DNA from: Leptolinea sp. UBA5203
GTDB lineage: Bacteria; Chloroflexota; Anaerolineae; Anaerolineales; Anaerolineaceae
Direction of reading: 5' to 3'
Assembly (NCBI GenBank): GCA_002412765.1
Contig: DHVR01000032.1
Location: forward strand, 4,637-68,636
Length of the DNA stretch: 64,000 bases
This document shows positions 39,752-48,334 of this stretch, piece by piece. Within the stretch, counting starts at the first letter, position 1, and each line of letters opens with the position of its first letter. A program made the translations under genes and the position numbers. The notes under the pieces are model-generated. The model searched no databases. It saw only the letters and a program-made list of their open reading frames with translations, and was not told the DNA's origin.

Positions 39752-40096
39752 TTGGAAGTAAAATTGTATGTTGGAAATATGGCTTATGACACAAGCGAAG
39801 AACAGTTGCGTACCCTGTTTGCTGAAGCTGGTAGCGTAGTCGCAGTGGATGTAATTATGGATCGGGATACTCACTCCCCGAAAGGTTTCGCTTTCATTAC
39901 CATGGGAACACAGGCTGATGCCGCCAAAGCAATCAGTATGTTTGATGGTAAAGAAGTCAGCGGCAGACCGCTGAAAGTCAATGCCGCTAAACCCCGCGAA
40001 GATCGCCCCAGTGGCGGCGGCGGTGGTGGACGCTCCTTCAATAACAACAATGGCCCCAAAGGCCGCGGTCGTAACGACTCTAACAGTCGCTACTAA
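39752..40096 (+). CDS. RRM-type RNA-binding protein with Gly-rich tail
   Basis: A 114-aa protein with a single RNA recognition motif: RNP2 is KLYVGNMAY (4-12) and RNP1 is KGFAFITM (~44-51). A glycine-, asparagine- and arginine-rich tail follows (SGGGGGGRSFNNNNGPKGRG). Cyanobacterial Rbp proteins of this build are cold-induced and may act as RNA chaperones. The start is TTG at 39752 with GAGGAT upstream. The long leader with a terminator-like hairpin supports regulated expression. Confidence 0.92.
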   Translation: MEVKLYVGNMAYDTSEEQLRTLFAEAGSVVAVDVIMDRDTHSPKGFAFITMGTQADAAKAISMFDGKEVSGRPLKVNAAKPREDRPSGGGGGGRSFNNNNGPKGRGRNDSNSRY

Positions 40097-40107
40097 CATC
40101 GAAGATC

Positions 40108-40130
40108 AAACCTGCCCTAGCGGCAGGTTT
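40108..40130 (+). terminator. terminator of the RRM protein gene
   Basis: AAACCTGCC pairs with GGCAGGTTT around CTAGC, then TTTTG, 11 bases after the stop codon. Confidence 0.92.
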
Positions 40131-40260
40131 TTTTGTTCCCATTATCGAATTTACACACTCATCCTTCCCAATACCATCCGATCCACTTATGAAGTCGTCG
40201 TTTAATAATTAGCACCTCTCGTTTTTTGATGGGGAGTTGAATGGGTAATTTTTGAAAAAT

Positions 40261-40297
40261 AACAGCCATCCAGCTTTTTTTCCCCGGGATGGCTGTT
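40261..40297. terminator. terminator downstream of the DUF1801 gene
   Basis: AACAGCCATCC pairs with GGATGGCTGTT. On the minus strand it is followed by ATTTTTC, so it probably serves the gene at 40323. Confidence 0.75.
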
Positions 40298-40322
40298 TAC
40301 AGTTGATTCTTCACTATCAGAT

Positions 40323-40730
40323 TTAATTTCCGGCCTTTTTATTCTTTTTCTTTTCAGCTTTCATTTCTGCCTGTTTCGTATTTTCTTCAACCCGGTATGA
40401 AACTATGGCCTTGATCAAATCATAAGGGATGGGCTGTGTAAGGGGAAATTGCACGGATCCTTTGGCACCTTTATAGATGGATAACCGTTCTTTGAATTCT
40501 TCCACCCCGGACGGGGTAGGGTAAAATCCGATGTGGTTTTTATAGGCAGCAAAATGTACCAGATTCCCATGCAGCGTAAAAGTTGGCATGGCGTAACTGA
40601 TGGTTTCCTTGGCTTCAGGGGCAGCATCTTGAATGGTGCGTCTTACTTTCTGTAAAATTTCCTGGATTTCCGCTGGAAAATCGGCAATATATTCATCAAT
40701 GGAACTGGCAATTCCTCTTTCGTCTTTCAT
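40323..40730 (-). CDS. DUF1801 family protein (YdhG/iron-chaperone-like)
   Basis: A small alpha/beta protein of the DUF1801 family: SIDEYIADFPAEIQEILQKV, then APEAKETISYAMPTF, then HFAAYKNHIGFYPTP and a Lys-rich C-terminal helix. B. subtilis Fra, an intracellular iron chaperone (frataxin-like), shares this domain, but most members are uncharacterised. I start at ATG 40730 (GAGGTG just upstream), where homology begins; the frame opens 25 codons earlier. 135 aa. Single-gene unit. Confidence 0.88.
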   Translation of the reverse strand: MKDERGIASSIDEYIADFPAEIQEILQKVRRTIQDAAPEAKETISYAMPTFTLHGNLVHFAAYKNHIGFYPTPSGVEEFKERLSIYKGAKGSVQFPLTQPIPYDLIKAIVSYRVEENTKQAEMKAEKKKNKKAGN

Positions 40731-40805
40731 CTCACCTCGTCTATTTCTTACAACCCTAAGATTAATAAAACTCGAGTTTTGGGGCAGAATCATAATAACC
40801 ACCAT

Positions 40806-41109
40806 CTATGTGGTGGTTAACTACCTTAGTACAGAAATTATACAGATTCCTGCTATTTATAATTATTAATGGTTTATCAGATTCACCTGAGTTTCTCACT
40901 TCTCCAAACTTTAAGACAATTTCTCTCGACCTATGGCGATTTAGAGGACACTAAGGCAGGACACTAAAATGAAATACTCGGTGATTAATAGTAAATCAGA
41001 TCCTGAAGATAAGGATTTGGACGATGGTAGAATAACATTATTGCTCAATCCAATAGTGTTATGGATAGCTGGAGAGTAAGATCAATAATCAAATTGCTGG
41101 GTTAGGAGA
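40806..41109. other. intergenic region between DUF1801 and Nudix genes
   Basis: AT-rich. The only candidate inside is a 36-codon frame at 40969-41079, listed separately. No repeat or hairpin is evident. Confidence 0.5.
40969..41079 (+). CDS. possible 36-aa small protein
   Basis: The ATG at 40969 opens MKYSVINSKSDPEDKDLDDG, then RITLLLNPIVLWIAGE and TAA. Upstream AGGACAC is a weak ribosome site. An acidic first half and hydrophobic end are visible, with no known match. It may be chance. Confidence 0.22.
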   Translation: MKYSVINSKSDPEDKDLDDGRITLLLNPIVLWIAGE

Positions 41110-41526
41110 ATGGAATTGGAGAATCAAACCATGATTGATAAATTAGCCTGGATATATCTGTTGGATAAAAAAATCCTGTGCGTGCGCTCTAAAAATAAGG
41201 CGCTCTACTACATTCCTGGCGGAAAAAGGGAACCTGGAGAAACCGATCAACAAGCCCTCATTCGGGAAATCCAAGAGGAGTTAAGCGTGGATCTTTTACC
41301 CGAGACGATTGTGTTTGCTGGCGAATTTATAGCTCAGGCGGATGGCAAAGAGGCGGGTGTCCAGGTGAAAATCACAGGGTATACAGCGGGATATCAAGGG
41401 GATCTAAAGCCGGCAGCAGAAATTGCCGAAATGGCCTGGCTTACTTACGCAGACAGGGAGAAATGTTCCCTGGTTGTACAGCATATTTTTGATGGGCTGC
41501 ATCAGCGGGATATGCTTGCTGATTGA
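41110..41526 (+). CDS. Nudix hydrolase
   Basis: Nudix proteins hydrolyse nucleoside diphosphates linked to another moiety. The Nudix box is intact: GGKREPGETDQQALIREIQE then EL, matching G-x5-E-x7-R-E-x2-E-E-x-G with a final Leu-Ser in place of x-Gly. The YIPGGKREPGE entry and AWLTYADREK end are standard. 138 aa, one domain. GTTAGGAG lies four bases before the ATG. Substrate not predictable. It is convergent with the GGDEF gene. Confidence 0.9.
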   Translation: MELENQTMIDKLAWIYLLDKKILCVRSKNKALYYIPGGKREPGETDQQALIREIQEELSVDLLPETIVFAGEFIAQADGKEAGVQVKITGYTAGYQGDLKPAAEIAEMAWLTYADREKCSLVVQHIFDGLHQRDMLAD

Positions 41527-41580
41527 TTGGATCATAGCATAGTTGAATTTTCCCTGATTCAAAAGCACCCATGAGAAGGC

Positions 41581-42690
41581 TTAGCAGGCGGATAATTTTA
41601 TTCGATTTCGGCCTTCGTTTTTTGCTTCGTATAATAAGGTATCCGCCCGGGCGACCATGCTATCCGGGGTGTCTCCCGGCAGAAACTGGGTGAGTCCGCC
41701 GCTCACGGTGATGCACACATCGGTACTAAGTTGAATTTTTGGCACGATGGTAGATAATCGTCTGGCAAAGCTGCTTGCCGCCTGGGGGTCGGTTTCCGGC
41801 AGAAGGATTAAAAATTCCTCTCCGCCATAACGCGCGGCAATATCAACAGAACGGATTGTAGATTGAATCATTTGAGAAAACTTGACTAATACTTCATCCC
41901 CGAAAGGGTGGCCGTAGGTGTCATTAACCTGCTTAAAATGATCCAGATCCAGCATTATAATGGATAGTGGACGATCATAGCGCGTGGCTTTTTCGATTTC
42001 TTCGGAAAGCCTTGCCAGTACAAAGGCGTGAGTATACAAGTTTGTCATGGAATCGCGAATGACCAGTTGTTCGAGTTGTTGAGAATATTCTTTTACTTTA
42101 TCCAATTGTTTAAAGTAAAGCATCATGAAGGCGCGTAAAATAAAGAAATTACTGGTCAATGCAAAGAGTACAGAGATGATGATATCAAAATAACGTATGG
42201 ATTCATCCTCATATTGATAAAAGATACCAGGCATTCTGTATTCAAGCAGAATCAAGGCTATAACAACAGCACTAAAGATGAGTAAGATGATTCCACTTAA
42301 GGTTTTATGGTTTTTGGAGTCTTTTTTTCCGACGATTAAGATGGTTAGAAAAGATGAGAACATCAGGATGTAATAGGGTATGCCGCTGGCAGAACCGCCA
42401 TTATAGATCCATAATAGGGGAAGGTAGATAAAGATCAGCACGAAGATGCCCAGAAAACGGCTGACACCAAATTGGTTTTTAAAGCGGGATAAAAAAAAGC
42501 ACAGTGCCAGAACCATGGAGTAGAAAAAATTATTTGCAATCAGGATCGGGCTTAAGGAGGCGGAAATACATTCAATGGCTGCCAAAAGGCAAAATAGGGT
42601 TGCAATAAAACAAGCGGTGTTGTAGATGCGGTTGATCTCAAGCTGATCGTCTCTGCCCGCAATCCAGTCAATCATGTTTTGAATAGTCAT
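41581..42690 (-). CDS. membrane-bound GGDEF diguanylate cyclase
   Basis: About six hydrophobic helices fill residues 20-200 (ACFIATLFCLLAAIECISAS onward), then a short coiled coil and a GGDEF domain with RYGGEEFLILLP as its active site. The domain's other elements (SIIMLDLDHFKQVNDTYGH, then GDEVLVKFSQMIQ) are intact, so c-di-GMP synthesis is likely. An RxxD product-inhibition site five residues before GGEEF is not present (SVDIAA instead). The N-terminal part may sense a membrane or small-molecule signal. 369 aa, single gene. Confidence 0.93.
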   Translation of the reverse strand: MTIQNMIDWIAGRDDQLEINRIYNTACFIATLFCLLAAIECISASLSPILIANNFFYSMVLALCFFLSRFKNQFGVSRFLGIFVLIFIYLPLLWIYNGGSASGIPYYILMFSSFLTILIVGKKDSKNHKTLSGIILLIFSAVVIALILLEYRMPGIFYQYEDESIRYFDIIISVLFALTSNFFILRAFMMLYFKQLDKVKEYSQQLEQLVIRDSMTNLYTHAFVLARLSEEIEKATRYDRPLSIIMLDLDHFKQVNDTYGHPFGDEVLVKFSQMIQSTIRSVDIAARYGGEEFLILLPETDPQAASSFARRLSTIVPKIQLSTDVCITVSGGLTQFLPGDTPDSMVARADTLLYEAKNEGRNRIKLSAC

Positions 42691-42946
42691 CCTTGACCCT
42701 TCATTATTAGTTTTTTCTAATAGTTACCTTCGGGTAAAAAATACCAAAAATAGTAATGTTTTGGTAATAAAACATATTATAATATATATTCTTCAATAAC
42801 CCATAAGATAGACCCAAAGAGGACCATTCTGTAATGAGAGTGAAAGGTGTATTCATTAGAGGCCAGGTTTTATAGGGAAGCTGTTAGAAAAGGTATAATC
42901 CTTCCTATGAATAACATCGTAAGTTCATTTCTGCCGATCCTATCGG
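42691..42946. other. intergenic region with a partial GTAGCGG-family arm
   Basis: GAAGCTGTTAGAAAAGGTA at about 42881-42899 resembles the outer arm of the palindrome at 3681 without its partner. A short GCCGAT-CCT-ATCGGC hairpin follows at 42933-42947. No gene seen. Confidence 0.5.
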
Positions 42947-43630
42947 CTAGTATTTTCGCCCCCCATACACGGCAAAATTGTAATATTTCCAGAGGATGTC
43001 CACTTCCATAAAACCAATTTCGTTCAGCCAGTCAAGTTGATCCATCAATCTGGCAGGATGGTCTTCGTTATGATAGGTCAGCATCCATTTATTGTTGATC
43101 TCATCCTCTGGCACCTGCCTGCGCATGAACTCTTTCCATTTTTCAATATAAACCTGCCCTAAATGGTCATTGGCAGCCAAAATCACATCAGCATTGTAGA
43201 ACACCCCATCCGGATTCAGCGCGTCATAGATTTTTCGGTAAAAGACCATCTTCTCCTGGTCGGTTTCCAGATGATGCAAGGCCAGCGAGGAGACGACCAC
43301 GTCATAGTATTGATCAAAAGCATACGTTCTGAAATCACCCACCTGAAAGCGAATATCAGAATATTCGGCCATTTTTACCTTGGCCATGGCGATCATGCCT
43401 TCAGCAAAGTCCATACAGGTGATTTTTGCCAGCGGGAATTTTTCCTTGATGCGCTTGGCGATCGTGCCCGTGCCACAGCCCAGATCAATCACGTTGATTG
43501 GACGCTGCGCCTCAAATGGAATGGCTGCTAGCAGAGCCTCAATCATTTGCGGGTAATAGGGGATCAGCCGTAATATAATGGGGTCAAATTCCCTGGCTTC
43601 TTCTTCGAAATGTTTCTTAACTCCATTCAT
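42947..43630 (-). CDS. class I SAM-dependent methyltransferase
   Basis: A 227-aa Rossmann-fold methyltransferase. Motif I is VIDLGCGTGTIAKRI (~48-62), the acidic loop CMDFAEGMIAMAK follows, motif II is FRTYAFDQYYDVVVSSLALHHL, and YNADVIL begins the later strand. The layout (LALHHLETDQEKMVFYRKIY) resembles CmoA/UbiE-type small-molecule methyltransferases. Two genes lie upstream on the same strand, with a 33-bp gap to the first, so it may be the last of a three-gene unit. Confidence 0.9.
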   Translation of the reverse strand: MNGVKKHFEEEAREFDPIILRLIPYYPQMIEALLAAIPFEAQRPINVIDLGCGTGTIAKRIKEKFPLAKITCMDFAEGMIAMAKVKMAEYSDIRFQVGDFRTYAFDQYYDVVVSSLALHHLETDQEKMVFYRKIYDALNPDGVFYNADVILAANDHLGQVYIEKWKEFMRRQVPEDEINNKWMLTYHNEDHPARLMDQLDWLNEIGFMEVDILWKYYNFAVYGGRKY

Positions 43631-43663
43631 GTGTCGTTCCTTGTTAGCGTCGATGGCTGCCTG

Positions 43664-44128
43664 CTATTCCAGAGGGGGATGGATGGAGGAATTTGCCTTG
43701 AGGGCTGTGGCAATGGCTTCTGCCAATGCTGATGCATCATCCGAACCTATGCGATAGCGTGTCCCATTGATCAATTCCAGTTCAACGGCCGAAAAACCTG
43801 AGACGTTATACACCCAGCCGCGCATGGTGAAATGAATGCCCCAGCCGTAATACCAGGGGTTCCGCACAACACGAACCGATTTGATCTTCATCAATGGAAA
43901 CGAGGTGCGAAAGACACCAAAAGTGAAATGGAGTTTGACCTGGTACTCCGTAACCATGACGGACAGGCTTGAAAAGATACCCCCCGCCAGGACTAAGACG
44001 GCTAAAACGCCCAACGATATGCCGTCCAATCCGGTCTGCAGGAGGATGAGCGAAAAAAATAGTATGACGATGGAAAAAACGATGATGATCAGATACCCAA
44101 TTTGAGTGTGCTTATAATTCGTTTTCAT
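43664..44128 (-). CDS. membrane protein with bacterial PH-like domain
   Basis: Two hydrophobic helices (IGYLIIIVFSIVILFFSLIL and ISLGVLAVLVLAGGIFSSLS) followed by a ~85-residue strand-rich part with VRVVRNPWYYGWGIHFTMRG and ELELINGTRYRIGSDD, the pattern of DUF/PH-like domains (YdbS/bPH type) seen in many small bacterial membrane proteins. Function unknown. It lies between the thioesterase and the methyltransferase on the same strand. Confidence 0.78.
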   Translation of the reverse strand: MKTNYKHTQIGYLIIIVFSIVILFFSLILLQTGLDGISLGVLAVLVLAGGIFSSLSVMVTEYQVKLHFTFGVFRTSFPLMKIKSVRVVRNPWYYGWGIHFTMRGWVYNVSGFSAVELELINGTRYRIGSDDASALAEAIATALKANSSIHPPLE

Positions 44129-44148
44129 GAGGTTTCTATTCCCGGTGA

Positions 44149-44574
44149 TTATTTCTCATTCCTGGTCAATGCCCTGGCACGGTCCTGAAGAATTTTTTCT
44201 TCCTCTGTGACCGGTTCCAGGGTGATGCCGTGTTTTTTTGGCTTTCCGTCTTGATCCACATGAATGAAGGTAATAAAACCTTCCAATACATCCCCCGATG
44301 TGCAGCTCATATGGATGTGTGCAATCAGGCTGGTACTTCCGGCATACACAATTTGGCTCTTAAACCGAACCAGCTCGCCTTTCTTCACGGGCCTCAGGAA
44401 GGTCATATTATGGATCTGTAAACAGACGATATTTTCAGGGTTGGTTAAATTTGCCGCGGCTACAAATCCGGATTCAACGAACCATTCCGCAGTTCGGCCG
44501 GCATATAACGTCCCATGATGATTGAGATCTTCCCCTTTTACCAGGCGATTGGTGTTAAATAAACTAAAACTCAT
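44149..44574 (-). CDS. acyl-CoA thioesterase (hotdog fold)
   Basis: A 141-aa hotdog-fold thioesterase of the YciA/acyl-CoA hydrolase group. The catalytic region GEDLNHHGTLYAGRTAEWFV has N-H-x-G-T followed by the long hotdog helix. Then NMTFLRPVKKGELVRFKSQI and IHMSCTSGDVLEGFITFIHV form the sheet. It hydrolyses acyl-CoA to acid and CoA. I start at ATG 44574; the frame can extend seven codons to a TTG. It probably leads the three-gene unit 44574-42947. Confidence 0.88.
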   Translation of the reverse strand: MSFSLFNTNRLVKGEDLNHHGTLYAGRTAEWFVESGFVAAANLTNPENIVCLQIHNMTFLRPVKKGELVRFKSQIVYAGSTSLIAHIHMSCTSGDVLEGFITFIHVDQDGKPKKHGITLEPVTEEEKILQDRARALTRNEK

Positions 44575-44743
44575 TATTACGCTACCTTTATCCAAGAATG
44601 ATTAATCTTATCACCAAGTACCATTTCTTTTGATGGGATCTATGGTGTGAAATGACCTCTCAAAAAAACTCTGTTAAGAGGTATGGGATTGGACGGGATC
44701 GATGACCACCCATAACAATATCCGTTTGAGTGTCCGATTTGAG

Positions 44744-44772
44744 TTGCATATTTCGAGGAATTTATATATAAT
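44744..44772 (+). promoter_or_regulatory. sigma70-type promoter of the Tat-exported protein gene
   Basis: TTGCAT (44744-44749) and TATAAT (44767-44772) are 17 bp apart, ~45 bases before the start codon. Confidence 0.85.
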
Positions 44773-44816
44773 TTGAACAGTGTCATAAATATCGATCAAT
44801 CATTCCCGGAGGGGAC

Positions 44817-45212
44817 ATGTTGGAAAACGAGATTTCACGCCGTACCTTATTAAAAGTCATTGCCGCTGGTTGTGGCGTTGTCGTAGCTTCCTCCCTGCCG
44901 AGAGAATGGGTCAAACCGGTCATTGATGCCGGCATGCTACCTGTGCATGCCCAGACAACCAGTGGGGGGACTATTACAGGATTCCTCCGGAATTGCGGGT
45001 TAGCCTATTGGCCCGATATTGTTACTGTTGATGGTTTGGGTCTGTCTTCTGGTCCATCGTCATCCCCCGATGGGGCGTTTATCATCACTGGAGTACCTGC
45101 TGGAACATATAATCTCACATGTGTCGCCACTGGCGGTACTGCTTCAGGGGTTACTGTAACTGTTGGTACTACCACTTCTGGTGTTATTGTGGATCAAACA
45201 GATATGTGTTAA
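44817..45212 (+). CDS. small Tat-exported protein with carboxypeptidase-regulatory-like fold
   Basis: A 131-aa protein with a Tat signal: S-R8-R9-T-L-L-K then a hydrophobic stretch (VIAAGCGVVVASSLP). After it comes REWVKPVIDAGMLPVHAQT, a W-x-K-P-V-x5-L-P-x-H-A-Q element that may contain the cleavage site (A-Q). The mature ~85 residues are rich in Gly, Thr and Val (GTITGFLRNCG, then ITGVPAGTYNLTCVATGG), like a carboxypeptidase regulatory-like beta sandwich. Cysteines in the mature part (three) could form disulfides after export. GGAGGGG gives a strong ribosome site. The facing PqqD/kinase operon is a possible partner. Confidence 0.85.
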   Translation: MLENEISRRTLLKVIAAGCGVVVASSLPREWVKPVIDAGMLPVHAQTTSGGTITGFLRNCGLAYWPDIVTVDGLGLSSGPSSSPDGAFIITGVPAGTYNLTCVATGGTASGVTVTVGTTTSGVIVDQTDMC

Positions 45213-45245
45213 TGTTTTATTGAATAATCTTCGACAAATAATATC

Positions 45246-45267
45246 AGGACAGACTACCGTCTGTCCT
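45246..45267 (+). terminator. terminator of the Tat-exported protein gene
   Basis: AGGACAGAC-TACC-GTCTGTCCT followed by TTTTTTT, 34 bases after the stop. Confidence 0.93.
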
Positions 45268-45369
45268 TTTTTTCATCTGCAAATCAGCTTGCTTGCGTCT
45301 GTCTAAAAAGGTCATTTTACAAGAACGTCGTCACCATATAGTAGAGAAACATCCAGAGAAACACCACAT

Positions 45370-45398
45370 GTAGCGGCAATTCATGAATTTCCTCTACT
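45370..45398. repeat. degenerate GTAGCGG-family palindrome
   Basis: GTAGCGGCAATTCATGAATT is identical to the centre of the family, but the right arm (TCCTCTACTT) has decayed. It is the third clear member after 3681 and 31105. Confidence 0.8.
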
Positions 45399-45901
45399 TA
45401 GTAGAAAGCCCCATTGGATTGGTTTCTAAAGCAAATAAGAATTCTGCTTGGGTTATCAAGGTTCTGAGCCGTCATTATCAGCTTCGACTGGGCTCTCCCC
45501 TAACTGGAATCTAACCAACAAGGTTGCCGGAGTATGATGGCTTGGAGGAGCTTCTGGGTTAATTTCTGATGGATAATCCTTCGCTTCGTAATACACCGAA
45601 CCTTAGCCTATGATTCCACCCTTTAACCAAGCCGGTTTGTGAATTCTAAATCCCTATTGTTTAATTTACCCCCTCTACAAAGTCCCCCTGGGGGAAGCTC
45701 GGGGAACGGACTCTTCGTTGGCTAGGTCCTCGTTAGGGGAGAGCTTGCCGAAGCCTGATGTTGGACAGGTGTACCCTTCGGTGAACTCAGGGAGCGGTCC
45801 TTTGGTATAGCTCAAGGACCACCCAATGGCAGGTGATCAGGGGACATCCCTCGACAAAGTCCCCCAAGGGGAGGCTCGGGGAACGGATTTTTCAATAAAC
45901 A

Positions 45902-46759
45902 CTATTCACACGTAAAGGTTAAAATACCGGCCAAGTGTTCTTCTATCTGATTGAAATGGCTGTATTGGAAGGCAACCCCCTGCGCCAGGCGTGCCAGGCG
46001 GGCGGCTTCATGAAAGCCATGATCGGGCAGGTTGCGCGCATTGACCAGGGAGCTCATCAGGTACTGTGCGGTTTGCGCAGCACTGAGCGGCTGCCACTGG
46101 GCTTCCCCCTGGGGTTGATACCTTGGAAAGAAGGCCAAACTAAGAGGCATGGGATGGGTGATTTGATGTGAGGTGAAGGCTTCAACGGCCACCATATCCG
46201 AGAAGGAACTGCTCATTAATAGTCTCGATTGTTCATAGTCCACGTTTTCGGCAGTCAGCACCGCGCGGGACGGATATTTTAAGTGCAGGGGACGGGGATA
46301 GGCATGCAGTTCATTCGTTCCCCAAGGGATATAGACCAATTCATCGGTCATATATCCCAATCCCTTAGATAACAGCCAGGTGGTCAGGGTGGATTTACCG
46401 GCGCCAATGCCGCCGGGGATCAACACCCCGCGACCGGCATCCACCAGCGCAGCGGCATGCAGCAATAATCCATCCCGGCTTCGGTCTGCCAGTTCATGAC
46501 AAACAATACTCTGCAATACTTCGGCCAGGCTGCCTAAACTGTCTCCAAGATATTTCTGCTCATCATCCTGGGTCAGGGTATAGATCGGCTGATCTTCTTC
46601 CGCAATTTGTACACGAAAGGTACAATGCGGGATCTTTGAATCATCCCTTAATGTTGGATGAATCAAGAAATCCACGATCTCGGCAATGAGCGCATCAGCC
46701 ACTTCAATGGCCACAGCACTACCGGAAAAACTCACCACGATTCGCTGGCTTTGCATCAT
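45902..46759 (-). CDS. HPr kinase/phosphorylase-like P-loop kinase
   Basis: A 285-aa protein. LLLHAAALV (His 101) and the P-loop GGIGAGKST (116-124), followed by GYMTDELVYI with the acidic D-E pair (139-140), are the hallmarks of HprK-related kinases found beside PqqD-like genes. In lasso peptide pathways such kinases (PadeK, ThcoK) phosphorylate a C-terminal Ser of the precursor. The HPr binding domain of true HprK is missing. It overlaps the PqqD-like gene by four bases (ATGA) and is the last gene of this operon. Confidence 0.88.
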   Translation of the reverse strand: MMQSQRIVVSFSGSAVAIEVADALIAEIVDFLIHPTLRDDSKIPHCTFRVQIAEEDQPIYTLTQDDEQKYLGDSLGSLAEVLQSIVCHELADRSRDGLLLHAAALVDAGRGVLIPGGIGAGKSTLTTWLLSKGLGYMTDELVYIPWGTNELHAYPRPLHLKYPSRAVLTAENVDYEQSRLLMSSSFSDMVAVEAFTSHQITHPMPLSLAFFPRYQPQGEAQWQPLSAAQTAQYLMSSLVNARNLPDHGFHEAARLARLAQGVAFQYSHFNQIEEHLAGILTFTCE

Positions 46760-47028
46760 ACCAGGGTGATTACCCCCTGGTTGATAAACTCGGCAATGGT
46801 GCTTTCCACATCCGCCGAAATGGAAGCGGCGGCATCAGGATAAGCCTCTGTGATCAACCCGGCAATTTCTGGGACACTGCGTTCGCCGTCACATAATTGC
46901 CAGATGATGGATGCCGATGAATTTAAGTACAAAACTTTTTGACTTTGTGCATTAAACAGCAATATTTCATCATCCATTTTTTCCAGACGATAATCCGGGT
47001 TGCGTAAGGGTTTGGAAACGGTTGACAA
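46756..47028 (-). CDS. PqqD-family peptide chaperone
   Basis: About 90 aa, the usual PqqD size. KPLRNPDYRLEKMDDEILLF, then NSSASIIWQLCDGERSVPEI and a final helix-strand (FINQGVITL) give the RiPP-recognition-element pattern. PqqD proteins bind the leader of a precursor peptide and bring it to a modifying enzyme. I start at TTG 47028, where GGAGG lies four bases upstream. The frame is open to 47253, but that part overlaps the nucleotidyltransferase gene and is not protein-like. Confidence 0.88.
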   Translation of the reverse strand: MSTVSKPLRNPDYRLEKMDDEILLFNAQSQKVLYLNSSASIIWQLCDGERSVPEIAGLITEAYPDAAASISADVESTIAEFINQGVITLV

Positions 47029-47096
47029 AGGGCCTCCTGAAGGGCGATTTGGATATAAGGTCAAGATGAGGGATAACAATCCACCGCAATGGATTG

Positions 47097-48254
47097 TCAA
47101 TTCGTTTGGTGTTTGATTCGCCTCAAGGTGCGGCGAGTTGCTTCTGTAAACAGGTTGCGCAGATGAGCAGCCCAAACACAATAAACGGATGCGGGTCGTT
47201 TGCCGCCGTAACGCAGGCGCAGCCACCAGGCGGAGGGAAAGAAGGTCTCCCACAGCCAGCGGGCAACACCGGCTGGTTTATCCCTTGATAAGGGAGCTGC
47301 CGGCCAACCCAGATAAGGATTGAAGGATTGGCGGCGAGTGGCTTGAGGATTTAAATGCGCGGCATGGATCAGGGCATCCGAGAGCGGCCTGACCTCATGC
47401 AAGGAAGTCAGGACATGCTGTACCAGGGGATAGTCTCGCTCCACAATCGCCCAATCAAGTTCCTCCACGAATTTTTCTGCCAGATTAATAATATCTGCCA
47501 CCCAAATCATACACAGCGGTTCAAGGGCATGGTTATCATAGAAGGCGTGCCGGCAGAGATGGAATAACAGTTCTGCTGAACCCAGGGTAACGGCTTGCAC
47601 CCCATCCGGAAGGGAGAATTGCATGGGAGAGGAGCGCAGGTCTTCCATCCTGCCCCAGGGATGGGCGGAGGTTTCCAGAAGCAAGTGATTATGGATTTCT
47701 ATCGTTAGAGTGAAGCCATCCACTAACTTGTGAAATTCGGGTAGATGATGCCGATCCGTTGAGACAGCCGTCTGGCCGTTTTGTTTATAGCCGGCCTGCT
47801 GAAGCAAATCACACACTTGTTCTAGGTCCCCATCACGAACCAAAATATCCATGTCTTTCATGGGACGCAAGCCCGGTTCTGGATACAGGATATAGGCCAG
47901 GGCAGCCCCTTTCAGAATTCGATAAGGAATATTCGCTTGTTGAAAGGAGCATACTAAATTACTGAGGGCGCTGGATCGCACATGATTAATCAGCTTGTGG
48001 CGCAGCGATAATGCTATCAGGTCGCGCTGGACGCTGCTTGGAAGTTTTACCTCTGCCTGGTTGAGATTACGCCTGAGCAGCGGTGCCATGCCGTGTTTTT
48101 CTGCCAGTGCCGGGATCACGGTCCAATCCAAAATACGAGCGGCAGATTCTGCAATCTCCTGACGCAGGGACGGGGTTTGTTCCAAAGAAGTACACATGGA
48201 AAAAAGGCGCAGAACGGGATCGGCAATCATAATGAGGTTTATTATCCCATGCAC
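47097..48254 (-). CDS. uncharacterised nucleotidyltransferase (NTP_transf_5 type)
   Basis: A 385-aa protein of the nucleotidyltransferase family that accompanies PqqD-like and HprK-like genes. The active-site region reads YRILKGAALAYILYPEPGLR, then PMKDMDILVR, with K115-G116 and the metal-binding D134-x-D136. A related enzyme (PsmN) adds phosphates to lasso peptides. Another His-rich segment LTIEIHNHLLLET follows. The start is GTG 48254 or ATG 48230, neither with a clear ribosome site. It leads the three-gene operon, 68 bp before pqqD. Confidence 0.86.
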   Translation of the reverse strand: MHGIINLIMIADPVLRLFSMCTSLEQTPSLRQEIAESAARILDWTVIPALAEKHGMAPLLRRNLNQAEVKLPSSVQRDLIALSLRHKLINHVRSSALSNLVCSFQQANIPYRILKGAALAYILYPEPGLRPMKDMDILVRDGDLEQVCDLLQQAGYKQNGQTAVSTDRHHLPEFHKLVDGFTLTIEIHNHLLLETSAHPWGRMEDLRSSPMQFSLPDGVQAVTLGSAELLFHLCRHAFYDNHALEPLCMIWVADIINLAEKFVEELDWAIVERDYPLVQHVLTSLHEVRPLSDALIHAAHLNPQATRRQSFNPYLGWPAAPLSRDKPAGVARWLWETFFPSAWWLRLRYGGKRPASVYCVWAAHLRNLFTEATRRTLRRIKHQTN

Positions 48255-48334
48255 TACCTAAAAAAAGCAATCGATTATGAAGAGGATGAAACGTGTCACC
48301 TGGGGATAGAAATGATCCCTGGATTCAAAGCCTT

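Larger units (their letters stand above)
45213..45901. other. long non-coding region with dispersed repeats
   Basis: After the terminator it holds a degenerate GTAGCGG palindrome (45370-45398) and two direct repeats of an ACAAAGTCCCCC...GGGGAACGGA segment (about 45674-45712 and 45855-45892). Pieces like GAACTCAGGGAGCGGTCC add to a repeat-rich picture. No gene found. Confidence 0.7.

Noticed and set aside
45674..45892. A regulatory RNA suggested by repeated ACAAAGTCCCCC...GGGGAACGGA segments
   Set aside because: The two direct repeats are probably dispersed intergenic repeat sequence. I see no promoter, conserved fold or terminator that would define a transcript.
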